Source of the DNA: Brevibacillus brevis
GTDB lineage: Bacteria > Bacillota > Bacilli > Brevibacillales > Brevibacillaceae
Assembly: GCF_001039275.2 (NCBI RefSeq)
Contig: NZ_CP030117.1
Coordinates: 1,819,501 to 1,883,500 of the forward strand
DNA length: 64,000 bases
Reading direction: 5' to 3'
Position 1 is the first letter of the stretch, and each line of letters opens with the position of its first letter. The position numbers and the translations under genes were made by a program. The notes under the pieces are model-generated. The model made no database searches. It was not told the DNA's origin and worked only from the letters and a program-made list of their open reading frames with translations. Positions 48,481-58,216 of the stretch are shown here, piece by piece.

Positions 48481-49066
48481 TCGAAAAAAAGTCGTTCTCG
48501 CAACACGTAACCAGGGAAAAGTGAAAGAATTCAACAGGCTGTTTGCAGATGCAGGCTGGGAAGGAATTAGCCTCGCTGAATTTGACGGTGTGCCAGAGGT
48601 AGTAGAAGACAAGGACACCTTCGAAGGAAATGCCCTGAAAAAAGCAATCGAAATCTCTACATACTTGAATATGCCCGCCCTCGGTGACGATTCTGGTCTG
48701 GAAGTAGATGCGCTGGAAGGACGCCCTGGCGTTTACTCCGCGCGCTTTGCCGGGGAAGATGCAACAGACGAGCAGAATTGGCGTAAATTGTTGAAAGAGC
48801 TGGAAGAGGTGTCGACGCAGGAACGCACAGCTCGCTTCCGTTGTACGTTGGCGTTGGTGATTCCGGGCGAAGAGCCAATCATTGCCACTGGCGCTTGTGA
48901 GGGCGTGATCGCGCGTGAGCCAAAAGGTACAAACGGCTTCGGATATGATCCGGTATTCTACATCCCATCGATGGACAAAATGATGGCCGAACTCATGCCA
49001 GAAGAAAAGAACCAGATCAGCCACCGCGCTCGTGCCATGCAACAACTGCTTGAAATTATCAAGTAG
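48473..49066 (+). CDS. rdgB: XTP/dITP diphosphatase (non-canonical purine NTP pyrophosphatase)
   Basis: This 197-residue Ham1-type protein has [50 protein letters not shown] and [18 protein letters not shown]. It removes inosine and xanthosine triphosphates from the nucleotide pool. The ATG lies inside the end of rph. The next gene follows after 30 bases. Confidence 0.95.
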   Translation: MPNRKKVVLATRNQGKVKEFNRLFADAGWEGISLAEFDGVPEVVEDKDTFEGNALKKAIEISTYLNMPALGDDSGLEVDALEGRPGVYSARFAGEDATDEQNWRKLLKELEEVSTQERTARFRCTLALVIPGEEPIIATGACEGVIAREPKGTNGFGYDPVFYIPSMDKMMAELMPEEKNQISHRARAMQQLLEIIK

Positions 49067-49096
49067 ACAAGAGAGAAAACAGGAGAGTGAGGCGTG

Positions 49097-49636
49097 ATGG
49101 GAATTCTCATCATGAGCGATAGCCACGGCTTGGTTCGGGAAGTAAGCCAGGTCGTCAACCGACATCATGTCGAAAAAATTTTGCATTGTGGCGATTTTTG
49201 TGTCGACCATCAGCGCGAGCCGTTTTCCAACATGACGCTTGTCCGAGGCAATTGCGATTCGACAGAAGAGGTGCCGACTGAGCAAGAGACCGAATGGCGA
49301 GACCTTCACATCCTGCAAACGCACGGACATCTTTTCGGAGTAAAAGGCTCTCTTCTGCGCCTTCATTACCGTGCAGAAGAGGTCGGAGCAAATGTAGTCG
49401 TATTCGGTCACTCTCATGTACCTGTCTGTGGCGTAGAGAGAGACATCTTGTTTCTGAATCCGGGCAGCCTGCAAATGCCGCGCGGTTTCCACGTACCGAC
49501 ATATGCTCATTTAGAAGAGACAGGAACGAGTCCGACAGAAGTTTACATATCCGTGGCGTTTTATGATCATGTAGGCAACCTGGTTTCACAATTGGGAGGG
49601 AACTATTCTGTTCGTCGACCAATCAGGTCTTCTTGA
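49097..49636 (+). CDS. ysnB: YfcE/MJ0936-type metallophosphoesterase
   Basis: This protein of about 179 residues has the calcineurin-like metal motifs MGILIMSDSHGLVREVSQVV (DSH), LHCGDFCVD, VRGNCDSTE (GNCD), QTHGHLFG and VFGHSHVPV, then FLNPGSLQMPR. It is a probable phosphodiesterase of unknown substrate, corresponding to B. subtilis YsnB. The ATG at 49097 or the GTG one codon earlier may start it; AGGAGAGTGAGG lies just upstream. A promoter for tig overlaps its end. Confidence 0.88.
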   Translation: MGILIMSDSHGLVREVSQVVNRHHVEKILHCGDFCVDHQREPFSNMTLVRGNCDSTEEVPTEQETEWRDLHILQTHGHLFGVKGSLLRLHYRAEEVGANVVVFGHSHVPVCGVERDILFLNPGSLQMPRGFHVPTYAHLEETGTSPTEVYISVAFYDHVGNLVSQLGGNYSVRRPIRSS

Positions 49637-49660
49637 AAACTAAAAGATTTGTGCTATACT
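49633..49660 (+). promoter_or_regulatory. Sigma-A promoter of tig
   Basis: TTGAAA and TATACT are separated by 16 bases, giving a transcript with a leader of about 95 bases before tig. The -35 overlaps the last codons of the ysnB gene. Confidence 0.72.
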
Positions 49661-49761
49661 AGAATGGTTATAATGGCTAGAATATTATCATCCGAGCCTG
49701 CGAAGATACCATGGCGCGGCTGGCGATGTTCTGTTGATTCGATTTAGGAGGGGAAGTTTAC

Positions 49762-51054
49762 GTGGCAGCAAATTGGGAAAAGGTAGAGAATAACCAGGGA
49801 GTCCTGACGGTTGAAGTAGATGCTACGCAAGTAGACGCAGCATTAGATCAAGCGTTTAAAAAAGTGGTTCAAAAAGTTCAAGTTCCAGGATTCCGTAAAG
49901 GAAAAGTACCACGCAAAATGTTCGAATCCCGTTTTGGTGTAGAATCTCTGTACCAAGACGCTCTTGACATTCTGCTTCCAACTGCATACGGACAAGCTGT
50001 TCGTGAAGCTGGTATCGAGCCAGTAGATCGTCCAGAAGTAGACGTAACGCAAATGGAACAAGGGAAAAACCTGATCTTCAAAGCGACTGTAACTGTGAAG
50101 CCTGAAGTAAAGCTGGGCGACTACAAAGGTCTGTCCATCGAAGAAAAAGACTTCTCTGTAACAGAAGAGAGCGTTGACGCTGAACTGAAGCGTATGCAAG
50201 AGCGTCATGCTGAGCTCGTTGCAGTAGAAGAGGGTGCCGCACAAACAGGCGATATCGCTGTAATCGATTTCGAAGGCTTCCAAGACGGAGTAGCTTTTGA
50301 AGGCGGTAAAGCGGAAGATTACTCTCTGGAACTGGGTTCCGGTACTTTCATCGCAGGGTTCGAAGAGCAACTGGCTGGCTTGAACATCGGCGAAGAAAAA
50401 GAAATTACCGTAACTTTCCCTGAAGAGTACCACTCTCCTAACCTCGCTGGTAAAGAAGCGGTATTCAAAGTGAAGCTGAACAGCCTGAAGCGCAAAAACC
50501 TGCCTGCTTTGGATGATGAGTTTGCCAAAGATGTGAGCGAGTTCGACACGCTGGAAGAGCTGAAAGCAGACACCAAGAAAAAACTCGAAGAAAAAACAGC
50601 GCAAGAAAAAGATCAATATGTTCGTGAGCAGCTCGTTCTGAAAGCAGCTGAAAACGCTGAGATCGATTTGCCAGCAGTAATGGTTGAGCATGAATTGGAT
50701 CAAATGGTAAATGAATTTGGTCAACGTCTGCAATACCAAGGCATGACGCTGGAACTGTACTACCAGTTCTCCGGCATGGATGAGAGCCAACTGCGTGATC
50801 AATTGCGTGCAGACGCAACATCCCGCGTTCGCACTTCCTTGACTTTGGAAGCAATCGGCAAAGCAGAAAACATCGAAGCAACAGAAGAAGACGTAAACGC
50901 AGAACTGGATAAACTGGCTGGCGTATACGGCCGCCCAGCTGATGAGCTGCGCAAAATCTTCTCTGCACAAGATGGCATGGCTGCTCTGTACCGCGATGTG
51001 CAAACTCGCAAAACAGTAGATTTGCTGGTTGCAGAAAGCAAAGTAACAGCATAA
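49762..51054 (+). CDS. tig: Trigger factor (ribosome-associated chaperone and prolyl isomerase)
   Basis: This 430-residue protein has the three domains of trigger factor. The N-terminal ribosome-binding part contains the signature [19 protein letters not shown]. The FKBP-like domain is near residues 160-240 ([34 protein letters not shown]). The C-terminal helical arms are rich in Glu and Lys. The start is a GTG at 49762 with AGGAGGGG upstream. The codon use is strongly biased, fitting high expression. It precedes clpP and clpX, the classic tig-clpP-clpX neighbourhood. Confidence 0.96.
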   Translation: MAANWEKVENNQGVLTVEVDATQVDAALDQAFKKVVQKVQVPGFRKGKVPRKMFESRFGVESLYQDALDILLPTAYGQAVREAGIEPVDRPEVDVTQMEQGKNLIFKATVTVKPEVKLGDYKGLSIEEKDFSVTEESVDAELKRMQERHAELVAVEEGAAQTGDIAVIDFEGFQDGVAFEGGKAEDYSLELGSGTFIAGFEEQLAGLNIGEEKEITVTFPEEYHSPNLAGKEAVFKVKLNSLKRKNLPALDDEFAKDVSEFDTLEELKADTKKKLEEKTAQEKDQYVREQLVLKAAENAEIDLPAVMVEHELDQMVNEFGQRLQYQGMTLELYYQFSGMDESQLRDQLRADATSRVRTSLTLEAIGKAENIEATEEDVNAELDKLAGVYGRPADELRKIFSAQDGMAALYRDVQTRKTVDLLVAESKVTA

Positions 51055-51117
51055 GCTTAGAAGAACGCATGATTGGTCAGTGGGCAGGCTAACCCTGACG
51101 CTGGCTGTCAAGACCAC

Positions 51118-51146
51118 AAGGCACGAGTGTATCGTGCCTTGTTTTT
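51118..51146 (+). terminator. Rho-independent terminator after tig
   Basis: AAGGCACGA pairs with TCGTGCCTT around a GTGTA loop, followed by GTTTTT. It sits directly ahead of clpP, so clpP needs its own promoter or readthrough. Confidence 0.85.
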
Positions 51147-51185
51147 CCACCATTGACTTTTTTCGGCAAAGGAGGAAAATACATA

Positions 51186-51767
51186 ATGCTAATCCCTATG
51201 GTCATCGAGCAAACAAGCAGGGGAGAGCGCTCCTACGATATTTACTCGCGCCTCCTGAAAGACCGGATTATTCTGTTGGGCACCGAGATTGATGATGAAA
51301 TCGCCAATCTGGTCGTCGCTCAACTGCTTTTCTTGCAGGCGGAAGATCCGGACAAAGACATATCGCTATACATAAACTCTCCAGGTGGTTCTGTTACAGC
51401 AGGAATGGCCATCTATGACACCATGCAGTACATCAAACCGGATGTGTCCACGATTTGTGTGGGCATGGCTGCCAGCATGGGTGCGTTCCTGTTGGCTGCG
51501 GGTGCAAAAGGCAAGCGTTTCGCTCTGCCAAATGCCGAAGTGATGATTCACCAACCGCTCGGTGGTGTGCGTGGGCAAGCAGAAGACATTCGCATTCATG
51601 CGGAGTGGATTATGAAAACGAAGCGCCAGCTAAATGAGATTTTGTCTGAGCGGACAGGTCAGCCTTATGAACGCGTAGAGCAAGATACAGACCGCGACAA
51701 TTTCATGAGTGCAGAAGAAGCAAAGGCCTACGGATTGATTGACTCTATTATTGAACGCAAAAACTGA
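51186..51767 (+). CDS. clpP: ATP-dependent Clp protease proteolytic subunit
   Basis: This 193-residue serine protease has the catalytic Ser97 in [15 protein letters not shown], His122 in [10 protein letters not shown] and an Asp in [14 protein letters not shown] near residue 171. [18 protein letters not shown] is the substrate-binding strand. It forms the ring-shaped peptidase core for ClpX. The start is ATG 51186 with AAAGGAGG at 10 bases; an earlier frame start at 51153 is before that site. It is 20 bases upstream of clpX. Confidence 0.96.
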   Translation: MLIPMVIEQTSRGERSYDIYSRLLKDRIILLGTEIDDEIANLVVAQLLFLQAEDPDKDISLYINSPGGSVTAGMAIYDTMQYIKPDVSTICVGMAASMGAFLLAAGAKGKRFALPNAEVMIHQPLGGVRGQAEDIRIHAEWIMKTKRQLNEILSERTGQPYERVEQDTDRDNFMSAEEAKAYGLIDSIIERKN

Positions 51768-51787
51768 CCCGTTGTGAGGTGAAGCGC

Positions 51788-53053
51788 ATGTTTAAGTTTA
51801 ACGACGACAAAGGCCAACTGAAGTGTTCCTTCTGCGGCAAGTCCCAGGAACAGGTGCGCAAGCTGGTAGCTGGTCCTGGTGTTTACATTTGTGACGAATG
51901 TATCGAACTGTGCAATGAAATTGTACAGGAAGAACTGGGCACTGAAGAAGAAATCGATATGAAAGAAATTCCAAAGCCAGTGGAAATTCGCAAAATCTTG
52001 GATGACTATGTCATTGGTCAGGATATGGCGAAGAAGTCCTTGTCTGTAGCGGTGTACAACCACTACAAACGGATTAATTCCGGGGCGAAGATCGAGGATG
52101 TGGAGCTGCAAAAATCCAACATCATGTTGATCGGTCCGACTGGTAGCGGAAAAACATTGCTCGCGCAAACATTGGCGCGCATTCTGAATGTACCTTTCGC
52201 GATTGCGGACGCAACTTCTCTGACAGAGGCAGGCTATGTGGGTGAAGACGTTGAAAACATCTTGCTCAAGCTCATCCAGGCTGCTGATTATGATGTTGAG
52301 AAGGCTGAAAAAGGAATCATTTACATCGACGAGATTGATAAGGTAGCCCGCAAATCGGAAAACCCATCTATCACGCGTGATGTATCTGGTGAAGGCGTTC
52401 AGCAAGCGCTTTTGAAAATTTTGGAGGGTACGGTTGCAAGTGTTCCACCACAAGGCGGACGCAAGCATCCTCATCAAGAGTTCATCCAAATCGACACGTC
52501 GAACATTTTGTTCATCTGCGGTGGTGCATTTGATGGCGTCGAGCAGATTATCAAGCGTCGTTTGGGTAAAAAAGTCATCGGTTTTGGTGCAGACTTCGGC
52601 GATGGCGTAAAAGGCGATCTGAAAGCAGGAGAATACCTGAAATACATTTTGCCGGAAGACCTGCTGAAATTTGGTCTGATTCCGGAGTTTGTCGGTCGTT
52701 TGCCAGTACTTGCTACTCTGGAGCCGCTGGATGAGGAGACGCTTGTGCGTATCCTGACAGAGCCGAAAAACTCTTTGGTGAAACAGTACCAAAAACTGCT
52801 GAGTCTCGACGGTGTTGAGCTGGAGTTCGATAACGGTGCGCTCATGCAAATCGCCAAAGAAGCGATTAAGCGCAATACTGGTGCGCGCGGACTGCGTGCG
52901 ATTATCGAACAAATCATGCTCGACATGATGTATGAACTGCCTTCCAGAGAAGACGTCAACAAGTGCGTCATTACTGAAGAAACGGTTCGCGACAAAGTGA
53001 AGCCGCAACTGTTGACCAAAGAAGGCCAGGAATTGCACGAAGAAACAGCATAA
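51788..53053 (+). CDS. clpX: ATP-dependent Clp protease ATP-binding subunit ClpX
   Basis: This 421-residue AAA+ unfoldase begins [20 protein letters not shown]. Its zinc-binding cysteines are at 13, 16, 35 and 38. Walker A is [19 protein letters not shown], Walker B is [10 protein letters not shown], and the ClpP-contact loop is [11 protein letters not shown]. It feeds substrates to ClpP. GAGGTGA precedes the ATG at 51788; the GTG at 51779 lies within the ribosome site. A terminator follows. Confidence 0.96.
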   Translation: MFKFNDDKGQLKCSFCGKSQEQVRKLVAGPGVYICDECIELCNEIVQEELGTEEEIDMKEIPKPVEIRKILDDYVIGQDMAKKSLSVAVYNHYKRINSGAKIEDVELQKSNIMLIGPTGSGKTLLAQTLARILNVPFAIADATSLTEAGYVGEDVENILLKLIQAADYDVEKAEKGIIYIDEIDKVARKSENPSITRDVSGEGVQQALLKILEGTVASVPPQGGRKHPHQEFIQIDTSNILFICGGAFDGVEQIIKRRLGKKVIGFGADFGDGVKGDLKAGEYLKYILPEDLLKFGLIPEFVGRLPVLATLEPLDEETLVRILTEPKNSLVKQYQKLLSLDGVELEFDNGALMQIAKEAIKRNTGARGLRAIIEQIMLDMMYELPSREDVNKCVITEETVRDKVKPQLLTKEGQELHEETA

Positions 53054-53068
53054 GTATTGTCTACACAG

Positions 53069-53099
53069 ACCATCTCGTGATAAGCGAGGTGGTTTTTTT
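53069..53099 (+). terminator. Rho-independent terminator after clpX
   Basis: ACCATCTCG pairs with CGAGGTGGT across a 7-base loop, followed by a run of seven T. Confidence 0.85.
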
Positions 53100-53106
53100 G
53101 TTGTTG

Positions 53107-53136
53107 GTTTACGTCTACGCTTGCGGGGCAATACTA
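53107..53136 (+). promoter_or_regulatory. Candidate sigma-F/sigma-G forespore promoter of lonB
   Basis: GTTTA at 53107-53111 is followed by 15 bases and GGCAATACTA at 53127-53136, which resembles the forespore consensus (GYATA, 15, GGNNANNNTR). It lies 114 bases ahead of lonB, and B. subtilis lonB is known to be forespore-controlled. The match is short and was judged by eye. Confidence 0.45.
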
Positions 53137-53249
53137 CTTGATATCGTTCAAGAGAAGCTTTACATATGCACAAAACGGTCATGAACGTGTTCCCTCACTT
53201 CGGGGGACAAAAGCTGACCGCAAGCGAAGACGCATGGGAGGGACTGCAT

Positions 53250-54947
53250 ATGGACTATACGACATTGGTCATTGCTGTCATTGAAGTGGTTGTTGGTATC
53301 GTGATCGGCACCTACTTTTGGAACTTGCTGCGAGCGCAGAGAAACACGAAAACCTCAACCGAAAAGGAATCGCGCAAGGATCTTGATTCCATTCGTAAAA
53401 TGAGAATGGTTGCGTTGACAGAGCCTCTGTCAGAGAGAACAAGACCAGCGACTTTGGAAGAAATTGTCGGACAGGAAGATGGGCTTCGTGCGTTGCGTGC
53501 CGCTTTGTGTGGTCCCAACCCACAGCATGTCATTATTTATGGGCCACCTGGTGTAGGCAAGACCGCAGCGGCTAGGGTCGTGTTGGAAGAAGCGAAGAAA
53601 AATCAGCTATCGCCGTTTTCTTCTGATGCCAAGTTTATTGAAATCGATGCGACGATTGCTCGTTTTGATGAGCGCGGGATTGCTGACCCGTTAATCGGTT
53701 CTGTACATGATCCGATTTATCAAGGGGCAGGCTCGCTTGGGCAGGCGGGTATCCCGCAACCAAAGCCAGGCGCTGTGACGAAAGCGCACGGTGGCATGCT
53801 TTTTCTTGATGAAATAGGGGAACTTCATCCTGTGCAGATGAATAAGTTACTGAAGGTTCTCGAAGACCGCAAAGTCATGCTAGAGAGTGCTTACTACAGC
53901 GAGGAAAATAACCAAATTCCTTCGCATATTCATGACGTTTTCAAATACGGTTTGCCCGCTGATTTCCGTCTGGTGGGAGCGACGACGAGGCTTCCAGAAG
54001 AACTGCCTGCTGCGCTTCGTTCCCGTTGCCTGGAAATCTTTTTCCGCCCATTAAAGGCTGGAGAAATCGGGAGTATCGTGCGTACGGCCGTGCCTAAAAT
54101 GAATATGACTATAGAAGACGGCGCAGTTTCCGTGATCGAGCGCTATGCGACCAATGGACGTGAAGCGATCAATACACTGCAAATCGCTGCGGGAATTGCC
54201 TTGACGGAAGATCGCCAAGACATCCATGCTGCCGATGTGGAATGGGTGATGCACAGCAGTCAAAAATCGCCTCGCCCCGAAAAACAGGTGCATGATACGC
54301 CGCAGGTCGGATTGGTTAATGGTCTTGCTGTCTACGGTCCGAACATGGGGAGTGTGATGGAGCTGGAAGTGACTGCTTCCCCCGCAGTTATTCTTGGTCA
54401 AGGTCGAATGGCGATGACAGGAATGGCTGAGGAAGAGGAGATGGGCACCCGCAGCCGGACGATCCGCCGGAAGTCGATGGCAAAAGGATCGATCGAAAAC
54501 GTTTTGACTGTCCTGAACAGAATGGGCGTCCGCCCGTATGATTATGATCTGCATATCAATTTTCCGGGAGGTATCCCTGTCGATGGGCCTTCTGCGGGCA
54601 TTACCATTGCTACAGCAATCTACTCGGCGATTTTGAATTTGCCTGTCGATAATTTACTGGCTATGACCGGCGAAGTGAGTATTCATGGGAAGGTAAAGCC
54701 GGTTGGGGGTGTAGTCGCGAAGGTAGAGGCCGCCAAACAAGCGGGGGCGACCAGAGTTCTCATTCCACAGGAAAACTGGCAAAGCATTTTTGCTGATATG
54801 AAAGGGATCGAAATCATACCGGTGTCAACTGTCTCGGAGGTAATCGAGCTAGCCGTACCGCAAGCTGCCATGCAAGAAGAAGAGGCGACGGGATTTACTT
54901 TGCAAATCCCAGCAGAGGATCTCGCTTCCTCTCCGCTATCCCTGTAA
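53250..54947 (+). CDS. lonB: Membrane-anchored ATP-dependent protease LonB
   Basis: This protein of 565 residues has an N-terminal membrane helix (LVIAVIEVVVGIVIGTYFW). An AAA+ domain follows ([39 protein letters not shown]), then a Lon protease domain with the catalytic Ser in [17 protein letters not shown]. The Lys of the dyad is in KPVGGVVAKVEAAKQAGATR. There is no long Lon N-terminal substrate domain. LonB acts in the forespore in Bacillus. The start is ATG 53250 with GGGAGG 8 bases before; the frame opens earlier at 53166 without family character. Confidence 0.92.
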   Translation: MDYTTLVIAVIEVVVGIVIGTYFWNLLRAQRNTKTSTEKESRKDLDSIRKMRMVALTEPLSERTRPATLEEIVGQEDGLRALRAALCGPNPQHVIIYGPPGVGKTAAARVVLEEAKKNQLSPFSSDAKFIEIDATIARFDERGIADPLIGSVHDPIYQGAGSLGQAGIPQPKPGAVTKAHGGMLFLDEIGELHPVQMNKLLKVLEDRKVMLESAYYSEENNQIPSHIHDVFKYGLPADFRLVGATTRLPEELPAALRSRCLEIFFRPLKAGEIGSIVRTAVPKMNMTIEDGAVSVIERYATNGREAINTLQIAAGIALTEDRQDIHAADVEWVMHSSQKSPRPEKQVHDTPQVGLVNGLAVYGPNMGSVMELEVTASPAVILGQGRMAMTGMAEEEEMGTRSRTIRRKSMAKGSIENVLTVLNRMGVRPYDYDLHINFPGGIPVDGPSAGITIATAIYSAILNLPVDNLLAMTGEVSIHGKVKPVGGVVAKVEAAKQAGATRVLIPQENWQSIFADMKGIEIIPVSTVSEVIELAVPQAAMQEEEATGFTLQIPAEDLASSPLSL

Positions 54948-54968
54948 CAGTCGGGTATGCTCGCGGAT

Positions 54969-54997
54969 TAGACATCGGATTGTGTTTGCGCTACAAT
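54969..54997 (+). promoter_or_regulatory. Sigma-A promoter of lonA
   Basis: TAGACA and TACAAT are separated by 17 bases. The start of transcription would be near 55004, about 190 bases upstream of lonA, giving a long structured leader. Confidence 0.75.
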
Positions 54998-55034
54998 GGA
55001 AAAAAGCTTCTGCTTGCAAAGAGCCTGAGGCCTT

Positions 55035-55104
55035 GCCCGGCCTGAAACGAGCTCCACAAAAAATGATTGCGAGATCTTTTTTGTCTCGTTTTTTGGGGCC
55101 GGGC
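55035..55104 (+). promoter_or_regulatory. Long hairpin arm in the lonA leader
   Basis: GCCCGGCC at 55035-55042 pairs with GGCCGGGC at 55097-55104, and inside it AAACGAG at 55045-55051 pairs with CTCGTTT at 55085-55091. A shorter CGAGA/TCTCG hairpin within the same stretch, followed by TTTTTT, would compete with it. The arrangement looks like alternative folding rather than a chance palindrome. Confidence 0.5.
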
Positions 55105-55113
55105 GGGCGTTTA

Positions 55114-55138
55114 AAAAACGGCTTTGAGGGCCGTTTTT
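55114..55138 (+). terminator. Terminator hairpin within the lonA leader (possible attenuator)
   Basis: AAAAACGGC pairs with GCCGTTTTT around a TTTGAGG loop, the T-rich 3' arm continuing into GTCTGTT. It lies between the promoter at 54969-54997 and the lonA start at 55194, so it could stop transcription early. Confidence 0.65.
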
Positions 55139-55193
55139 GTCTGTTATAAGGCTCTTTGTAAGAGGGTAGATCAACAAGGAGAGGTGCATCCGC

Positions 55194-57533
55194 TTGGGCG
55201 AACGTTCCGGTAAACGAGAATTACCGCTTCTCCCGTTGCGAGGATTGCTTGTTTATCCGACAATGGTACTCCATTTGGACGTTGGACGGGAAAAGTCCAT
55301 CCGCGCATTGGAGCAAGCCATGGTAGACGATAACAAGATTTTGCTTGCGACACAGGAAGAGGTCCATATAGAAGAGCCAGATGCTGAGCAAATCTACAGT
55401 ATTGGTACTGTTGCGCGTGTGAAACAAATGCTAAAGCTGCCGAATGGGACAATCCGTGTATTGGTAGAAGGCTTGCAGCGCGCGAAGATCGAGGAGTATC
55501 TTCAACAGGAAGATTATTTCGTCGTGTCGATTACATATTTGCAAGATGAAAAAACAGAGCAAAATGAAGTGGAAGCTTTAATGCGTTCCTTGCTGGGCCA
55601 CTTTGAGCAGTACATCAAGCTGTCCAAAAAGGTTTCTCCGGAGACATTAACCTCTGTGCAGGACATTGAGGAACCGGGACGTTTGGCAGATGTGATTGCT
55701 TCGCATTTGCCGCTCAAGATGAAGGACAAACAAGAAATTTTGGAGACGACCAACATCAAGGAACGTCTCGAAATTCTTTTGACCATTTTGAACAACGAGC
55801 GCGAGGTACTTGAGCTGGAGCGCAAGATCGGCAACCGCGTGAAGAAACAGATGGAGCGCACGCAAAAGGAATACTACCTGCGTGAGCAAATGAAAGCTAT
55901 CCAAAAAGAGCTGGGCGATAAGGACGGACGCCAAGGCGAAGTAGATGAGCTGCGTGCTCAGCTTGAAAAATCGGACGCTCCTGAGCGGATCAAAGCGAAG
56001 ATCGAGAAGGAGCTCGAGCGTCTGGAAAAGATGCCGGCGACTTCTGCGGAAGGCTCGGTCATCCGTACGTATATCGATACCTTGTTTGCACTGCCTTGGA
56101 CGAAGACGACAGAAGACAATCTGGATATTCTTCATGCACAGCAAGTTCTCGATGAAGATCATTACGGCTTGGATAAACCGAAGGAACGTGTCTTGGAGTA
56201 TTTGGCCGTACAAAAGCTGGTAAACTCCATGCGTGGACCGATCCTTTGTCTGGTAGGCCCTCCGGGTGTCGGGAAAACATCTCTGGCTCGTTCCGTAGCG
56301 CGTGCAATCGGGCGTAATTTCGTTCGCATCTCCTTGGGGGGAGTACGCGACGAAGCAGAGATTCGCGGACATCGCCGCACGTATGTAGGTGCTCTCCCGG
56401 GTCGAATTATCCAAGGTATGAAGCAAGCTGGCACGATTAACCCTGTCTTTTTGCTGGATGAGATCGACAAGCTCGCGTCTGATTTCCGTGGAGACCCTGC
56501 GTCTGCCCTGCTCGAAGTACTCGATCCAAACCAAAATGATAAATTCAGTGATCACTATATCGAAGAGACCTATGATTTGACGAACGTCATGTTTATTACG
56601 ACCGCAAACAGTCTCGATACGATTCCGCGTCCGCTTTTGGACCGGATGGAGGTCATCTCGATTTCCAGCTATACCGAACTGGAAAAGCTGAACATTTTGC
56701 GTGATTACCTCTTGCCGAAGCAAATGCAGGATCACGGTCTGGGCAAAGATAAGCTGAAAATGAACGACGACGCGATGCTGAAGCTCGTTCGTCTGTATAC
56801 GCGAGAAGCGGGTGTTCGCAACCTCAATCGCGAAGCAGCTAACGTTTGCCGCAAAGCTGCCAAGCTGATCGTGAGCGGTGAGAAGAAGCGAGTCGTGGTT
56901 ACGGTCAAGACGTTGGAGGCACTGCTCGGCAAACCGCGCTACCGCTATGGACTGGCGGAGAAAAAAGATCAAGTCGGCTCTGTTACGGGTCTGGCTTGGA
57001 CACAAGCAGGCGGAGATACGCTGAATGTAGAAGTCAGCATTTTGCCTGGAAAAGGAAAGCTCACCCTGACAGGGAAACTGGGTGACGTCATGAAGGAATC
57101 TGCGCAGGCAGCATTCAGCTATATTCGCTCCCGTGCAGAGCAGTGGGGAATTGATCCGTCCTTCCACGAGAAGAACGATATCCACATCCACTTTCCAGAA
57201 GGGGCGATTCCAAAAGACGGTCCTTCTGCTGGGATTACAATGGCAACCGCGCTCGTATCCGCCCTCACGAAAATCCCTGTGAAAAAAGAAGTGGGGATGA
57301 CCGGGGAGATTACGTTGCGAGGTCGGGTTCTACCCATTGGCGGGCTGAAAGAAAAATGCATGTCTGCTCACCGTGCAGGTTTAACCACGATCATTTTGCC
57401 AAAAGACAACGAGAAGGATATCGAGGATATCCCGGAGAGCGTACGCGGTGAACTGACATTCTATCCAGTTGATCATTTAGATGAAGTGCTGCGTCACGCG
57501 CTAACTAAACAGCCAGTAGGTGACAAAGCATGA
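55194..57533 (+). CDS. lonA: ATP-dependent protease La (LonA)
   Basis: This 779-residue protease has the Lon N-terminal domain ([19 protein letters not shown]), a helical linker, and an AAA+ core ([40 protein letters not shown]). The protease domain has the catalytic Ser in [17 protein letters not shown] and the Lys in [15 protein letters not shown]. The full length and all motifs are present. The start is a TTG at 55194 with AAGGAGAGGTG upstream. It overlaps engB by ATGA. Expression may be controlled through the leader hairpins. Confidence 0.95.
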   Translation: MGERSGKRELPLLPLRGLLVYPTMVLHLDVGREKSIRALEQAMVDDNKILLATQEEVHIEEPDAEQIYSIGTVARVKQMLKLPNGTIRVLVEGLQRAKIEEYLQQEDYFVVSITYLQDEKTEQNEVEALMRSLLGHFEQYIKLSKKVSPETLTSVQDIEEPGRLADVIASHLPLKMKDKQEILETTNIKERLEILLTILNNEREVLELERKIGNRVKKQMERTQKEYYLREQMKAIQKELGDKDGRQGEVDELRAQLEKSDAPERIKAKIEKELERLEKMPATSAEGSVIRTYIDTLFALPWTKTTEDNLDILHAQQVLDEDHYGLDKPKERVLEYLAVQKLVNSMRGPILCLVGPPGVGKTSLARSVARAIGRNFVRISLGGVRDEAEIRGHRRTYVGALPGRIIQGMKQAGTINPVFLLDEIDKLASDFRGDPASALLEVLDPNQNDKFSDHYIEETYDLTNVMFITTANSLDTIPRPLLDRMEVISISSYTELEKLNILRDYLLPKQMQDHGLGKDKLKMNDDAMLKLVRLYTREAGVRNLNREAANVCRKAAKLIVSGEKKRVVVTVKTLEALLGKPRYRYGLAEKKDQVGSVTGLAWTQAGGDTLNVEVSILPGKGKLTLTGKLGDVMKESAQAAFSYIRSRAEQWGIDPSFHEKNDIHIHFPEGAIPKDGPSAGITMATALVSALTKIPVKKEVGMTGEITLRGRVLPIGGLKEKCMSAHRAGLTTIILPKDNEKDIEDIPESVRGELTFYPVDHLDEVLRHALTKQPVGDKA

Positions 57534-58177
57534 AGGTAACATCATCAGAGTTTATTATCAGTGCGGTTGGACCAAAGCAGTATCCGACTGATGGTCTCCA
57601 TGAGATCGCGCTGGTAGGACGCTCTAACGTAGGAAAATCATCCTTGCTCAATAAAATGATGAACCGCAAAGGTCTTGCCCGGATTAGTTCTCGTCCGGGT
57701 AAAACCCAGACATTGAACTATTTCCGTGTCAATCAAATGCTCTACTTCGTTGACTTCCCGGGTTATGGGTATGCAAAGGTAGCGAAGACAATCAAGGAAC
57801 AATGGGGAAAAATGATCGAGGGCTATTTGAAAAACCGGAAAGAGCTTCGATTCATTATTCAACTGGTCGATATTCGCCATGCTCCGAGCAAAGACGATAT
57901 TGCAATGTACGATTGGTGTAAGCAAATCGGGATTCCTACCGTAGTTGTAGCGACGAAAGGTGATAAAATCGCTCGTGGGCGTTGGCTGCAGCATACGAAG
58001 ATCATCCGTCAAAGCCTGAATTTGCGCGGGGATGATACGATTATTGTATTTTCCTCAGAGACAGGTCAAGGCAAGGATGAACTGTGGGCAGAAATCATGC
58101 GTCGTATCCGTGCTGGCGAGGAAATAGCCAAGGAGACGGCTAGCAAGGCTGAGGAGACTGCTCCAGCCAATGAGTAA
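57530..58177 (+). CDS. engB: Ribosome-biogenesis GTPase EngB/YsxC
   Basis: This 215-residue GTPase has [20 protein letters not shown] (G1), [12 protein letters not shown] (G2), [12 protein letters not shown] (G3) and [13 protein letters not shown] (G4). It assists assembly of the large ribosomal subunit. A basic/acidic tail ([15 protein letters not shown]) extends past the fold. It overlaps the lonA stop by 4 bases, the conserved lonA-engB pairing. Confidence 0.96.
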   Translation: MKVTSSEFIISAVGPKQYPTDGLHEIALVGRSNVGKSSLLNKMMNRKGLARISSRPGKTQTLNYFRVNQMLYFVDFPGYGYAKVAKTIKEQWGKMIEGYLKNRKELRFIIQLVDIRHAPSKDDIAMYDWCKQIGIPTVVVATKGDKIARGRWLQHTKIIRQSLNLRGDDTIIVFSSETGQGKDELWAEIMRRIRAGEEIAKETASKAEETAPANE

Positions 58178-58216
58178 TTCTTAGACCCAATTCGTCGTGG
58201 GGAAGGGAGCATCTGA

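Noticed and set aside
49843-57191. Very long open frames on the minus strand opposite tig, clpX and lonA (up to about 500 codons)
   Set aside because: Each lies fully antisense to a well-identified gene, has no ribosome site or family motif, and reflects the strong codon bias of the real genes.
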